Positions 21,412 through 30,076 of a DNA stretch of 64,000 nucleotides are shown here, in pieces (the first letter of the stretch is position 1; every line of letters starts with the position of its first letter). Below the pieces are notes generated by a model. That model was not told the DNA's origin and searched no databases. It was given only the letters and a program-made list of their open reading frames with translations. The position numbers and the translations under genes are program-made. Source of the DNA: Candidatus Planktophila sp. GTDB lineage: Bacteria > Actinomycetota > Actinomycetes > Nanopelagicales > Nanopelagicaceae. The stretch is taken from positions 314,557 to 378,556 of the forward strand of contig BGOJ01000001.1 in assembly GCA_003569185.1 (NCBI GenBank), written 5' to 3'.

Positions 21412-21888
21412 ATGGATGTAATTGAGAATTTAGAGGCAGCAATTGCTGCCGTAGAAGAGGCTCGATCAGTTCCGTTATCGGCATCCTGTGTTTTAAATCG
21501 TGGCGAAATGTTGCAATTACTTGATCAAATTAAACTTTCATTTCCAAATGATCTAGCCAAGGCGATTTCGATTCTTAGAGACAAAGACATGATTTTAGAA
21601 AATGCTCACACTCAAGCTGATGGGATCATTGCGCAAGCCAGGGATGAGGTCGCACGTTTGGTTGAGCAAACCACCATTGTTTCAAATGCTCGAAAAGAGG
21701 CAACTCGTATTCTTGCTGAGGCAAATGCAGATGGTAAGAAGAATCGTGAAGAGATTGATGAGTATGTAGATGCCAGGTTGGCAACTCTTGAGGTAATTTT
21801 GAATAAAACCTTAGATGTAATTAGTAAAGGTAGAGATCAATTAGGTGGAGTTGAAACTAAGCACGCACTCTCTGATCTAAATAAGTAG
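21412..21888 (+). CDS. Coiled-coil protein between coaD and DUF177 gene (Rv2927c-like)
   Basis: 158 residues, mostly helical, with a long central coiled coil rich in Ala, Glu and Arg (about 60-140; ARKEATRILAEANADGKKNREE). By position and make-up it corresponds to the conserved actinobacterial protein of M. tuberculosis Rv2927c type, sometimes annotated as DivIVA-like or ATP synthase subunit B-like. Function is not established; a scaffold or septum role is a guess. It sits 2 bases after coaD and 4 bases before the next gene. Confidence 0.75.
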   Translation: MDVIENLEAAIAAVEEARSVPLSASCVLNRGEMLQLLDQIKLSFPNDLAKAISILRDKDMILENAHTQADGIIAQARDEVARLVEQTTIVSNARKEATRILAEANADGKKNREEIDEYVDARLATLEVILNKTLDVISKGRDQLGGVETKHALSDLNK

Positions 21889-21892
21889 TTCG

Positions 21893-22462
21893 ATGGCACG
21901 ATCAATTTATATCTTCAATACCCATGACCTGCCTCATCGGGCCGGTGAGATGCGGGAGCATCAGTTAGATTTAAAGATTCCAGAGCCAGTTGGTGTTGAT
22001 CTGCTCTCGGTAAAGCCAGGTGAAGTTATTGAGGTTGATCTACGCCTGCAATCAGTTGATGAAGGAGTTCTTGCTACCGCTCGAGTAATGGCCACCGCCA
22101 CCGGTGAGTGCACCAGATGTTTAAAGCCGATTACCTGGCCAATTGATGAAAACTTTACTGAGCTCTACTACTACGAACTTGCCGCTAGTAAGCGAGGAAC
22201 TAAATCAAAATCCGGTAAGGATGAGGAGATTGATTTAGAGGAGGATGATTTAAGTTTTATGGTTGGCGATGACATTGATCTAGAACCGGCAATTCGCGAT
22301 GCAGTTATTTTAAATTTGGCGGTTAATCCACTTTGCACTGAGGATTGTCCAGGTCTTGAAGAGAAGCAGGGGCAGAGTTGGGCGTATTTGCCAGCAGAGC
22401 AATCGCAAACCCCCGCCGATCAAAGATGGGCTGCCCTGAAGGATTTCCCGCTTAAAAACTAA
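21893..22462 (+). CDS. DUF177 (YceD) family protein
   Basis: Member of the YceD/DUF177 family encoded before rpmF in most bacteria and linked to ribosomal RNA maturation in plants and bacteria. Family signatures: a CTRCLKP pair in the middle and CTEDCPGLEEKQGQSW near the end, four cysteines that may bind metal, with an acidic stretch (EEIDLEEDDLSFM) between them. 189 residues. It precedes the rpmF promoter. Confidence 0.9.
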   Translation: MARSIYIFNTHDLPHRAGEMREHQLDLKIPEPVGVDLLSVKPGEVIEVDLRLQSVDEGVLATARVMATATGECTRCLKPITWPIDENFTELYYYELAASKRGTKSKSGKDEEIDLEEDDLSFMVGDDIDLEPAIRDAVILNLAVNPLCTEDCPGLEEKQGQSWAYLPAEQSQTPADQRWAALKDFPLKN

Positions 22463-22467
22463 TCGTT

Positions 22468-22496
22468 TTTACAAGATCCAACTTTTCGTAGATAAT
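22468..22496 (+). promoter_or_regulatory. Promoter of rpmF
   Basis: TTTACA, a 17-base spacer and GATAAT: close to the vegetative sigma-factor consensus, placed in the DUF177-rpmF gap. It implies that rpmF-rnc can be transcribed apart from the upstream genes. Confidence 0.55.
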
Positions 22497-22538
22497 TCTC
22501 ATCTTGCGCAAAGCGCAGTTATATAAGGAGTAATTATC

Positions 22539-22712
22539 ATGCCAGTACCAAAGCGAAAAATGTCGCGAGCACGCACTCGCTCTCGTCGTAGCATGTGGAA
22601 GACAACTCCTGCTCACTTGGCAACATGTGAACAATGCCAACAACCAAAGTTGCAACACACAGCTTGTCCAACCTGCGGAACTTATAACCGTCGCCAGGTT
22701 TTAGAGGTCTGA
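22539..22712 (+). CDS. rpmF: 50S ribosomal protein L32 (not in the ORF track)
   Basis: 57 residues from ATG 22539 behind AAGGAG: MPVPKRKMSRARTRSRR at the start, then a zinc ribbon with two CxxC pairs (CEQC and CPTC) and the end TYNRRQVLEV. This is a complete L32. It was too short for the ORF track. The stop lies one base before the proposed rnc start. Confidence 0.97.
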   Translation: MPVPKRKMSRARTRSRRSMWKTTPAHLATCEQCQQPKLQHTACPTCGTYNRRQVLEV

Positions 22713-22713
22713 T

Positions 22714-23400
22714 CTGTACTCTGACCTAACCGAGCAACTCGGAATATCGGTTAAGGAAGAGTTGCTTGAACTTGCATTAACCCATCGCTCCTTTTCATAT
22801 GAAGCAGGTGGCATTCCAACTAATGAGCGATTAGAGTTTTTAGGCGATTCAGTTTTAGGTTTAGTTGTTACCGATGAACTCTATAAAAGATTTCCTGACT
22901 TAGATGAAAGTAGATTAAGTCCTCTTAGATCTGGCGTAGTGAACATGCGAGCCCTTGCTCAAATTGCTCGAGATTTAAAATTGGGAGAGCACCTTCGAAT
23001 TGGTAAGGGTGAAGAGGCAACAAATGGTCGAGATAAAAACTCGATCTTGGCTGATTCATTAGAAGCTTTAGTTGGTGCAATTTATCTTCAATATGATTAC
23101 ACAAAGACGGCTGAAATAGTTTTAAAGTGGATGCAACCAGCATTAAGTTCGGTTTCTACTTTAGGTGCAGCACTTGATGGCAAAACCGCATTACAAGAAA
23201 TTTCCGCTACCTTGAATTTGTCAGCGCCTGAATATGAAATTACCGAATCTGGTCCAGATCACGATAAAAGTTTTATTGCCACAGCAATTGTCGGTGGTGA
23301 GAAATTTCCATCTGGCGAAGGAAAGAGCAAGCGCGAGGCTGAACAAGCCGCAGCTAAGTTAGCTCATGAAGTGTTAAGTAGCAGAGTCAACAAGAAATAA
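22714..23400 (+). CDS. rnc: Ribonuclease III, start codon uncertain
   Basis: Double-strand-specific RNase. Catalytic signature NERLEFLGDSVLGL, later DSLEALVGAIY, then a C-terminal dsRNA-binding domain (KTALQEIS to SKREAEQAAAKLA). The track start (TTG 22762) would cut off the conserved first helix; the frame stays open upstream and encodes YSDLTEQLGISVKEELLELA, matching the family. The only plausible upstream start is CTG 22714, six bases behind AGAGG, unless a base is missing here. About 228 residues. Confidence 0.88.
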   Translation: MYSDLTEQLGISVKEELLELALTHRSFSYEAGGIPTNERLEFLGDSVLGLVVTDELYKRFPDLDESRLSPLRSGVVNMRALAQIARDLKLGEHLRIGKGEEATNGRDKNSILADSLEALVGAIYLQYDYTKTAEIVLKWMQPALSSVSTLGAALDGKTALQEISATLNLSAPEYEITESGPDHDKSFIATAIVGGEKFPSGEGKSKREAEQAAAKLAHEVLSSRVNKK

Positions 23401-23416
23401 ATAATCTGAGCGCGTA

Positions 23417-24253
23417 ATGCCAGAGTTGCCAGAGGTTGAAACTGTTCGAAGCGGACTTGAAAAATATGTAGTTGGGAAGAGAATTTCTGCCGCGCAAACC
23501 TTTCACCCACGGACAGTTAAGCCAGGCTCAATTGCGCCATTATCTGCCGCAGTTGGTTCAAAGATTCAAGCAGTTAAACGTCGTGGAAAATTTCTATGGC
23601 TAGAGTTAGATCGCGATTTCACCTTAGTGGCACACCTTGGCATGAGTGGCCAGCTACTTGTCCAACCATCAACTGCGCCAATTCAAACCCATCTGCGAGC
23701 GAGATTGTCATTAAGTAGCCGGCTGGGTAGGGGAAGGGATGAGATTAGATTTATTGACCAGCGAACCTTTGGCTGGCTTTCCATTGAAGAGCAAAATAAC
23801 GGCATACCTAGATGTGTTGAACACATTGCTTTTGATCCATTTGAAACTGAGTTTGATATCCAGCAGGTTGTTGCCAAAATTAAATCGAAGAGATGTGCAA
23901 TTAAGCCAGCGATACTTAATCAAGAGGTGTTAAGTGGGGTCGGAAATATTTATGCAGATGAGGCGCTATGGCGAGCAAAAATACATCCGGAAGTAATTTG
24001 CGAGGATTTATCAGAAGCAGAGATTAAGAAAGTGATTACATCTGCGATCTCAGTAATGAAATCAGCCATAAAAGCTGGTGGCACATCCTTTGATCAGCAG
24101 TATAAAAATGTTAATGGCGAAAGTGGATATTTCTCAAGGTCATTGAAGGTATATGGCCGTGAGGGTGAAAAATGTTCACGATGTGGCAGCACTATCCACA
24201 GAATTGCCTTTGCTAATCGATCATCTCATTTTTGCCCGCGTTGCCAAGGGTAA
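23417..24253 (+). CDS. mutM: Formamidopyrimidine-DNA glycosylase
   Basis: Bifunctional glycosylase/AP lyase that removes 8-oxoguanine. The mature N terminus PELPEVETV supplies the catalytic Pro and Glu; later AHLGMSGQL, the helix-two-turn-helix region (VGNIYADEALW) and a C-terminal zinc finger with CxxC pairs (CSRCG and CPRC). 278 residues. It follows rnc after 16 bases, as in other actinobacteria. Confidence 0.96.
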   Translation: MPELPEVETVRSGLEKYVVGKRISAAQTFHPRTVKPGSIAPLSAAVGSKIQAVKRRGKFLWLELDRDFTLVAHLGMSGQLLVQPSTAPIQTHLRARLSLSSRLGRGRDEIRFIDQRTFGWLSIEEQNNGIPRCVEHIAFDPFETEFDIQQVVAKIKSKRCAIKPAILNQEVLSGVGNIYADEALWRAKIHPEVICEDLSEAEIKKVITSAISVMKSAIKAGGTSFDQQYKNVNGESGYFSRSLKVYGREGEKCSRCGSTIHRIAFANRSSHFCPRCQG

Positions 24254-24308
24254 GTAGCCCAGATTTTCGGCAGTTTTTAGATAGGTTTGCGCCTATGAGG
24301 GCGAAGCC

Positions 24309-27300
24309 ATGTATCTAAAGAGTATGAACCTAAAAGGGTTCAAATCCTTTGCCTCCTCCACCACCTTAAATTTTGAGCAGGGCATTACTTGTGTGGTTGG
24401 CCCAAATGGATCTGGTAAATCAAATGTGGTTGACGCACTCTCTTGGGTAATGGGAGAGCAGGGCGCAAAATCTTTACGTGGCGGAAAGATGGAAGATGTA
24501 ATTTTCGCCGGCACCTCTGGCCGTGCACCCCTAGGCCGTGCAGAGGTATCAGTAACAATCGATAATGCAGATGGTGTTCTACCTATTGATTTTTCTGAAG
24601 TAACAATCACTCGTGTTCTATTTAGAAATGGTTCATCTGAGTATTTATTAAATGGTGAAACCACAAGATTATTAGATATTCAAGAGTTGCTCAGTGATAG
24701 CGGTATTGGTCGGGAAATGCATGTAATTGTTGGGCAAGGACAGTTAGATGCAATCTTGCTGGCAAATCCAGAGGAGCGTCGAGCATTTATTGAAGAGGCT
24801 GCAGGAGTTTTAAAACACCGCAAGCGAAAAGAAAAAGCAATTCGAAAATTAGATTCAATGCAAACCAATCTTGCTCGAATTCAAGATCTCACCGTCGAGC
24901 TTAGGCGTCAATTAAGACCGCTAGGTAAGCAGGCTGAGGTGGCAAGAAAAGCATCGGTAATTCAATCAGATGTTAGAGATTCAAAACTTCGCTTATTAGC
25001 TGATGACTTAACCCGGATGAGATCTGAGATGGAGGTTGAAGTTGCTGATGAAAATGTCTTGCGTGAGCGAAAAGAGCAGGTGGAGCGAGAGCTAAACAGT
25101 GCAAGATCACGTGAGGTTGAGTTAGATGCAATTGCTGCAAGTGAGAATCCACAATTAATTGCTGCTCAAGAAAACTTTTATAGATTAACTGCCCAACGCG
25201 AGCAAATTCGTGGCGTTCAGAATTTATCCTCGGAGCGCGCCAGATTCTTAGCGGAAGAGGCAGAAGATGCTAAAGCTATTGGCCGAGATCCAAAGGCATT
25301 AGAGGATGAAGCTTTAGTTTTAAGACAAGAGGAGTCAACACTTGCTTCGCAAGTAAAAACTTCACAAGAACAATTACAAGTAGATTCAAATTCATTAAAG
25401 GCAATTGAGGAACAGTTAGCATTAGAAGAAAATCGCGTTTCTGCTTCACTACGAGCGATTGCAGATCAACGTGAAGGAACAGCAAGGCAAGAAGGTCATA
25501 TAAATGGACTTCGATCTAGAATTGATGCCACCACTGGTGAGATAACTCGATTAACTACGGCCAAAGATTCCGCCGAAGGCAGATTACGAGGTTATCGTGA
25601 AAGTTTTGCATTAATTGAAACTCAAATTTCATCTCTAACGGCAACCGAGCCGGGCCTAGATAATCAATTTAATAAATTAAAGGGTGATTTAAAGTCTGCA
25701 GAAGCTGAGTTAAAGGTTTTAACTGACAAGTTGCAATCTACAGAAAAATTAAGAGCCGGCTCACTGGGAAGATTAACTGCATTCACGGAGATAACTGAGT
25801 TGGTGGCCGCCTCACAAAATGCCAATTTAATTGAGAAAATTTCGGTATTAACATCTAATTGCGAGGCCGAAGTAGCAAAGGTTTCCGCAGATTGTGATCG
25901 CATTAAGTTTGAATTGACCACTTCACAAAGCGGTTTTGATGCAGTCAGCCGCGAGTATGAGATAGCACTTTCTAAGTTAAATGATTCAGATGCCGCCATG
26001 ACTGGATTGGCTGAGCAATTAGCTGTGGCTGGCCAGAATGTTAAGAACACAGGCGAGGAGTTAGATCGCTTAATCTCTGCTCTAGATGCAGCAAATGAGC
26101 AGCGCACCTTTGATGAACGAGATCTAGCCGCTGCTATTGCCCAATTTGAGTCACATCAGACTCCACTAGAACCAGATCTAACTCACTTAGAAGATTTAAG
26201 ATCGCAAGTCTCTAGTGCTCGCTCAAAAGAGGTTGAAGCAAGATTAAGCCTGCGCACAATTGAAGAGCGACGGGATGCTATCGCACAACGGGCGATTGCA
26301 CTGGAAAACCAAGCAAGTGCTGAACGAGATGCAGCTTCAAAATCTATTTCGCGCAGGGAGAATCGAGCTCAGGCTGCAATTACTGCACAAGAAATAGCAG
26401 ACACTGCATATGAGGCATTAATTCAAATTGAATCTTCGATTTCAAAAGCTGGAGCAGAGCGTGAGCGCCTTGAGAAATCACGATCTGATAGAGAAGGTGA
26501 GATTTTAAGTCTAAGAACTGTTGGTAGAGAGTTGGCAATTGAGCTCGAAAGACTTACCTCTAGTGTTCATAAAGATGAGATTGCACGCGCCGAACAAAGA
26601 TTGAGAATTGAGCAACTTGAAAGCAAAGCAGTGGAGGAGTTAGGTGTTGATGTTTCAACGCTTTTAACTGAGTATGGCCCAAGTAATGATGTACCGACAT
26701 TTTATGAAAATGAGCAAGGGGAGTTTGTACCTGGAGATTTAATCCCATATCGAAGAGATCAACAAGAAAAACGTTTAGCGCAAGCCGAGCGCTCACTAAC
26801 CTTACTTGGCAAGATTAATCCGCTAGCCCTTGAGGAGTACTCATCCCTTGAAGAGCGGTTACGTTATTTGGCAGAGCAATTAGAAGATTTGAAGAAAACT
26901 AAAAAGGATTTGCTAGACATTATCAAAGAGGTAGATGATCGGGTGCAACAGATATTTACTCAAGCATATGAAGATACAGCCCGTGAATTTGAACTTGTAT
27001 TTGCTCGACTATTTCCTGGTGGAGATGGAAAGCTAATTCTTACTAATCCTTCAGATATGTTGACCTCAGGAGTTGATGTAGAAGCTCGGCCACCTGGCAA
27101 ACGAGTTAAGCGATTATCACTTCTATCAGGTGGTGAGCGATCACTAGTAGCAGTGGCTTTGTTAATTGCGATATTTAAAGCAAGACCTTCTCCATTTTAT
27201 GTAATGGATGAGGTTGAGGCCGCACTTGATGATACAAACTTGGGAAGATTGTTAGGCGTCTTTGAAGAGTTACGCGAAAAATCTCAGCTAATTATTATCA

Positions 27301-27416
27301 CCCACCAAAAGCGGACAATGGAGATTGCCGATGCACTCTATGGTGTGACTATGCGCGGTGATGGAGTTAGCGAAGTAATTTCACAGCGAATTCGTGAAGT
27401 TGACGCAGTTTCTTAA
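24309..27416 (+). CDS. smc: Chromosome condensation protein SMC, apparently without hinge domain
   Basis: SMC ATPase that organises the chromosome with ScpA/ScpB. The head is complete: Walker A GPNGSGKSNVVDALSWVMG, signature SLLSGGERSLVAVALL, Walker B YVMDEVEAALDD and the D loop. Two long coiled coils are present. At 1035 residues it is about 150 shorter than usual actinobacterial SMC (about 1,180-1,210). The missing part coincides with the hinge: both arms keep near-normal length, but where a hinge (GYExALxxALG type) should sit there is only about 40 residues around GSLGRLTAFTEITELV (about 480-520). The frame is continuous, so this is no frameshift. An assembly deletion cannot be ruled out. 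It lies between mutM and ftsY. Confidence 0.93.
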   Translation: MYLKSMNLKGFKSFASSTTLNFEQGITCVVGPNGSGKSNVVDALSWVMGEQGAKSLRGGKMEDVIFAGTSGRAPLGRAEVSVTIDNADGVLPIDFSEVTITRVLFRNGSSEYLLNGETTRLLDIQELLSDSGIGREMHVIVGQGQLDAILLANPEERRAFIEEAAGVLKHRKRKEKAIRKLDSMQTNLARIQDLTVELRRQLRPLGKQAEVARKASVIQSDVRDSKLRLLADDLTRMRSEMEVEVADENVLRERKEQVERELNSARSREVELDAIAASENPQLIAAQENFYRLTAQREQIRGVQNLSSERARFLAEEAEDAKAIGRDPKALEDEALVLRQEESTLASQVKTSQEQLQVDSNSLKAIEEQLALEENRVSASLRAIADQREGTARQEGHINGLRSRIDATTGEITRLTTAKDSAEGRLRGYRESFALIETQISSLTATEPGLDNQFNKLKGDLKSAEAELKVLTDKLQSTEKLRAGSLGRLTAFTEITELVAASQNANLIEKISVLTSNCEAEVAKVSADCDRIKFELTTSQSGFDAVSREYEIALSKLNDSDAAMTGLAEQLAVAGQNVKNTGEELDRLISALDAANEQRTFDERDLAAAIAQFESHQTPLEPDLTHLEDLRSQVSSARSKEVEARLSLRTIEERRDAIAQRAIALENQASAERDAASKSISRRENRAQAAITAQEIADTAYEALIQIESSISKAGAERERLEKSRSDREGEILSLRTVGRELAIELERLTSSVHKDEIARAEQRLRIEQLESKAVEELGVDVSTLLTEYGPSNDVPTFYENEQGEFVPGDLIPYRRDQQEKRLAQAERSLTLLGKINPLALEEYSSLEERLRYLAEQLEDLKKTKKDLLDIIKEVDDRVQQIFTQAYEDTAREFELVFARLFPGGDGKLILTNPSDMLTSGVDVEARPPGKRVKRLSLLSGGERSLVAVALLIAIFKARPSPFYVMDEVEAALDDTNLGRLLGVFEELREKSQLIIITHQKRTMEIADALYGVTMRGDGVSEVISQRIREVDAVS

Positions 27417-27423
27417 AAAGTAG

Positions 27424-28258
27424 ATGAGTTTATTTAAACGTTTATTCAATGCAGTTAGATCTGGCTCAGTATCTAATGAGCAGTGGGATGAGATTCGAAG
27501 CAATTTAATCTCAGCCGATCTTGGCGTAAAGCTAGTGATCAGGTTATTGCAGAGGCGAAGTTGGCAAAGCCTGAGGATGCACAACAATCAATTACAAATG
27601 TGATTCAGCAGTGGCTTAGTAGTAAAGATAGGGCAATAGCTAAGAATTCAGATCGGGTAAGCACCATATTGGTTGTCGGAGTTAATGGAACGGCAAAACC
27701 ACCTCAACTGCAAAGTTAGCTAATTTAATTAAGAATGAAAAAAATACTGTTTTGTTGGCAGCAGCTGACACTTTTCGCGCAGCAGCTGTTGATCAGTTGC
27801 AAACTTGGGCAAAGCGAATAGATGTAGAGGTTGTAAGTGGGGCAGCAAATGGTGATCCTGCAGCTGTGGCATTTTCAGCAATCACCAAAGCAAAATCTGA
27901 AAATTACGACTATCTTCTTGTGGACACCGCCGGCAGATTACACACTAAAGAAAATTTGATGCAGGAATTAGGAAAAGTTATTAGAGTTATCGAAAAGCAA
28001 TCACCTGTTGATGAAATTTTATTGGTGCTAGATGCCACCACTGGGCAAAATGGAATTAACCAAGCAAAGGTATTTATTGAAGCAGCTGGTGTGACTGGAT
28101 TTATTCTCACTAAATTAGACGGTTCGGCAAAGGGTGGGGTAGGCCTTGCGATAGAGAAGGAGTTTGGTTTGCCGATTAAATTTATTGGCACTGGGGAGCA
28201 GATCTCAGACCTTGCCCCCTTTGATCCTGAGCATTACATCGCCTCTTTGTTTGATTAA
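27424..28258 (+). CDS. ftsY: Signal recognition particle receptor FtsY, two frameshifts
   Basis: SRP receptor GTPase at the membrane. From ATG 27424 it reads MSLFKRLFNAVRSGSVS, then needs two single-base additions: one T near 27534 (restoring LGVKLVDQVIAEAKLA) and one G near 27693 (restoring the P-loop GVNGTGKTTSTAKLANLI). After that the frame is intact through AADTFRAAAVDQL, DTAGRLHTKENLM, TKLDGSAKGG and the end PFDPEHYIASLF. With no long acidic A domain it is a short FtsY of about 278 residues. The gene is essential, so consensus errors are the likely cause. Confidence 0.93.
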
Positions 28259-28289
28259 GTAACATACTTTTAACAATTGCCTTAAAACT

Positions 28290-28305
28290 GTCACCAGTTG
28301 GAAAC
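28290..28305 (+). promoter_or_regulatory. GlnR-type box upstream of amt
   Basis: GTCAC, six bases, GAAAC: an exact fit to the a/b half-sites (gTnAC-n6-GaAAC) of the actinobacterial nitrogen regulator GlnR, about 110 bases before amt. A weaker pair (GTAAC-n6-TTAAC) begins at 28259. Nitrogen control of amt-glnB is therefore likely. Confidence 0.5.
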
Positions 28306-28379
28306 TTAAAAAACCACCTGATTTAACCCGCTCAAGCCAGAGTATGGCCATCTCAAAGGCGAGGTTTCCCAACTATATG

Positions 28380-28400
28380 AATACTGCGAAAGCAGGTATT
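28380..28400 (+). promoter_or_regulatory. GAAA-capped hairpin in the amt leader
   Basis: AATACTGC and GCAGGTATT pair, with one bulged G, around a GAAA tetraloop. The hairpin ends 7 bases before the GGAG ribosome site of amt. It may influence translation or RNA stability. No known riboswitch class was recognised. Confidence 0.4.
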
Positions 28401-28416
28401 GGTTATTGGAGATCAA

Positions 28417-29721
28417 ATGGCAGAAGTAGTTTTAAATACTGGTGATACTGCTTGGGTGTTAGCAAGCACTGCATTAGTACTTTTGATGACACCAGGTTTA
28501 GCTCTTTTTTATGGCGGCATGGTTCGTGCTAAAAGTGTTTTGAATATGATGTTAATGTCAATGGTAACAATTGGCATCGTTAGTGTGTTGTGGGTTATCT
28601 ATGGATTCAAATTAGCCTTTGGCTATGAATCTAATTCACAATGGTATGGAGAAATTTCACTATCTGGTTTGGGTAGTGCGGTAAATGAACTAACTAATAA
28701 TGGCGGTGTTTATCCGATTCCATTACTAGCATTTGCTGCATTCCAACTGATGTTTGCAATCATTACGCCAGCTTTGATATCTGGTGCAATTGCAGATAGA
28801 ACCAAGTTCACTGCATGGGCGGTTTTTGTGACTGTCTGGGTGACATTGGTTTATTTCCCAGTTGCGCACTGGGTCTTTGCCTTTGGAAATAAGGTTGGCG
28901 ATACGGTAACGGGCGCTGGATTCTTAGCAGCTAGAGGTGTGCAGGATTTTGCAGGCGGTACAGCTGTTCACATAAATGCTGGCGCAGCTGGTCTTGCAAT
29001 GGCGATAATCCTTGGTAGGCGAGTGGGATGGCGACGAGAATCGATGCGACCACACTCATTGCCATTGGTTTTGATCGGAGCTGGTTTGCTTTGGTTTGGT
29101 TGGTTTGGATTTAATGCCGGATCTGCATTGGGGGCCAATGGCACCGCAGCTTTGGCATTGTTAAATACTCAAGTTGCAACAGCAGCCGCAGCACTGGGAT
29201 GGCTTCTTGTTGAAAAACTTCGAGATGGTCACCCAACATCATTAGGTGTTGCATCTGGCGCAGTTGCCGGCTTAGTTGCCATTACACCAGCATGCGCATT
29301 TGTTGCACCGTGGGCAGCGGTGGTAATTGGATTAATTGCAGGAATCTTATGTGCACTTGCAGTTGGCCTTAAATATCTATTTAACTTTGATGACTCACTT
29401 GATGTGGTTGGGGTTCACTTAGTCGGTGGATTATGGGGTTGCTTATCACTTGGCTTCTTTGGAAGCAGTGCAGTCAATAACCTTGGCTTAGATGGCATCT
29501 TCTATGGTGGTGGCGCCACATTGCTTGGCAAACAAGCATTTGGAGCTTTCTTTGTTTTAACTTACTCCTTCATCGTCACTTTAATGATTGGCTTTGCGAT
29601 CGATAAGACGATTGGGCTTAGAGTTAAAGAAGAGGCTGAAATTTCTGGAATTGATTACGATCAACATGCAGAAACTGGCTATGAATTAACCAATAGTTCA
29701 AGAGGAGGCTTTAGTTCATGA
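28417..29721 (+). CDS. amt: Ammonium transporter
   Basis: Amt/Mep/Rh-family channel with 11 membrane helices. Signatures: TPGLALFYGGMVRAK near the N terminus, DFAGGTAVHINAGAAGLA with the first pore histidine region, and VVGVHLVGGLWG with the second. I start at ATG 28417 behind GGAG; the track start six codons earlier lacks one. 434 residues. It overlaps glnB by 4 bases, the classic amt-PII pair. Confidence 0.95.
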   Translation: MAEVVLNTGDTAWVLASTALVLLMTPGLALFYGGMVRAKSVLNMMLMSMVTIGIVSVLWVIYGFKLAFGYESNSQWYGEISLSGLGSAVNELTNNGGVYPIPLLAFAAFQLMFAIITPALISGAIADRTKFTAWAVFVTVWVTLVYFPVAHWVFAFGNKVGDTVTGAGFLAARGVQDFAGGTAVHINAGAAGLAMAIILGRRVGWRRESMRPHSLPLVLIGAGLLWFGWFGFNAGSALGANGTAALALLNTQVATAAAALGWLLVEKLRDGHPTSLGVASGAVAGLVAITPACAFVAPWAAVVIGLIAGILCALAVGLKYLFNFDDSLDVVGVHLVGGLWGCLSLGFFGSSAVNNLGLDGIFYGGGATLLGKQAFGAFFVLTYSFIVTLMIGFAIDKTIGLRVKEEAEISGIDYDQHAETGYELTNSSRGGFSS

Positions 29722-30056
29722 AACTGATTACTGCAATTATTAAGCCGCAAAAACTAGATGCAGTTAAAGAGGCGTTAGTTTCGCAAGGGATAACTGGTAT
29801 GACAGTTTCAGAGGCGAAAGGTTTCGGGCGACAACTTGGCCTTACTGAGGTTTATCGTGGAACCCAATACAAGGTGGATCTAATACCGAAAATAAGATTG
29901 GAAATATTAGTAAGTTCTAAGGTTGCAGATAAAGCAATAGAAATTATTGTCAATGCTGCTAGGACCGGAAGTATTGGCGATGGCAAAGTATGGGCAACAG
30001 CTGTTGATTCAGTAACTCGGGTTCGGACCGGTGAAAGTGGTGAAGAGGCAATCTAA
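29718..30056 (+). CDS. glnB: Nitrogen regulatory protein P-II
   Basis: Trimeric PII/GlnK signal protein that blocks Amt when nitrogen is plentiful. 112 residues with the T loop GFGRQLGLTEVYRGTQYKVD; Tyr51, the residue modified in PII proteins, is conserved. C-terminal signature region ARTGSIGDGKVWA. The uridylyl/adenylyl-transferase gene glnD, often third in this operon, is not in the window, so whether Tyr51 is modified is open. Confidence 0.95.
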   Translation: MKLITAIIKPQKLDAVKEALVSQGITGMTVSEAKGFGRQLGLTEVYRGTQYKVDLIPKIRLEILVSSKVADKAIEIIVNAARTGSIGDGKVWATAVDSVTRVRTGESGEEAI

Positions 30057-30076
30057 ATAAAATGTAAGATGCTTCC

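Noticed and set aside
25740-25900. Zinc-hook (CxxC) in place of the SMC hinge, as in Rad50
   Set aside because: Two Cys occur near residues 518 and 529, but they are spaced C-x10-C, not CxxC, and lie in the coil, so a hook is not supported.
25664-26107. 147-residue minus-strand ORF inside smc
   Set aside because: Antisense shadow of the SMC coiled coil; the biased codons of a coil keep the opposite frame open. Serine- and asparagine-rich with no motif.
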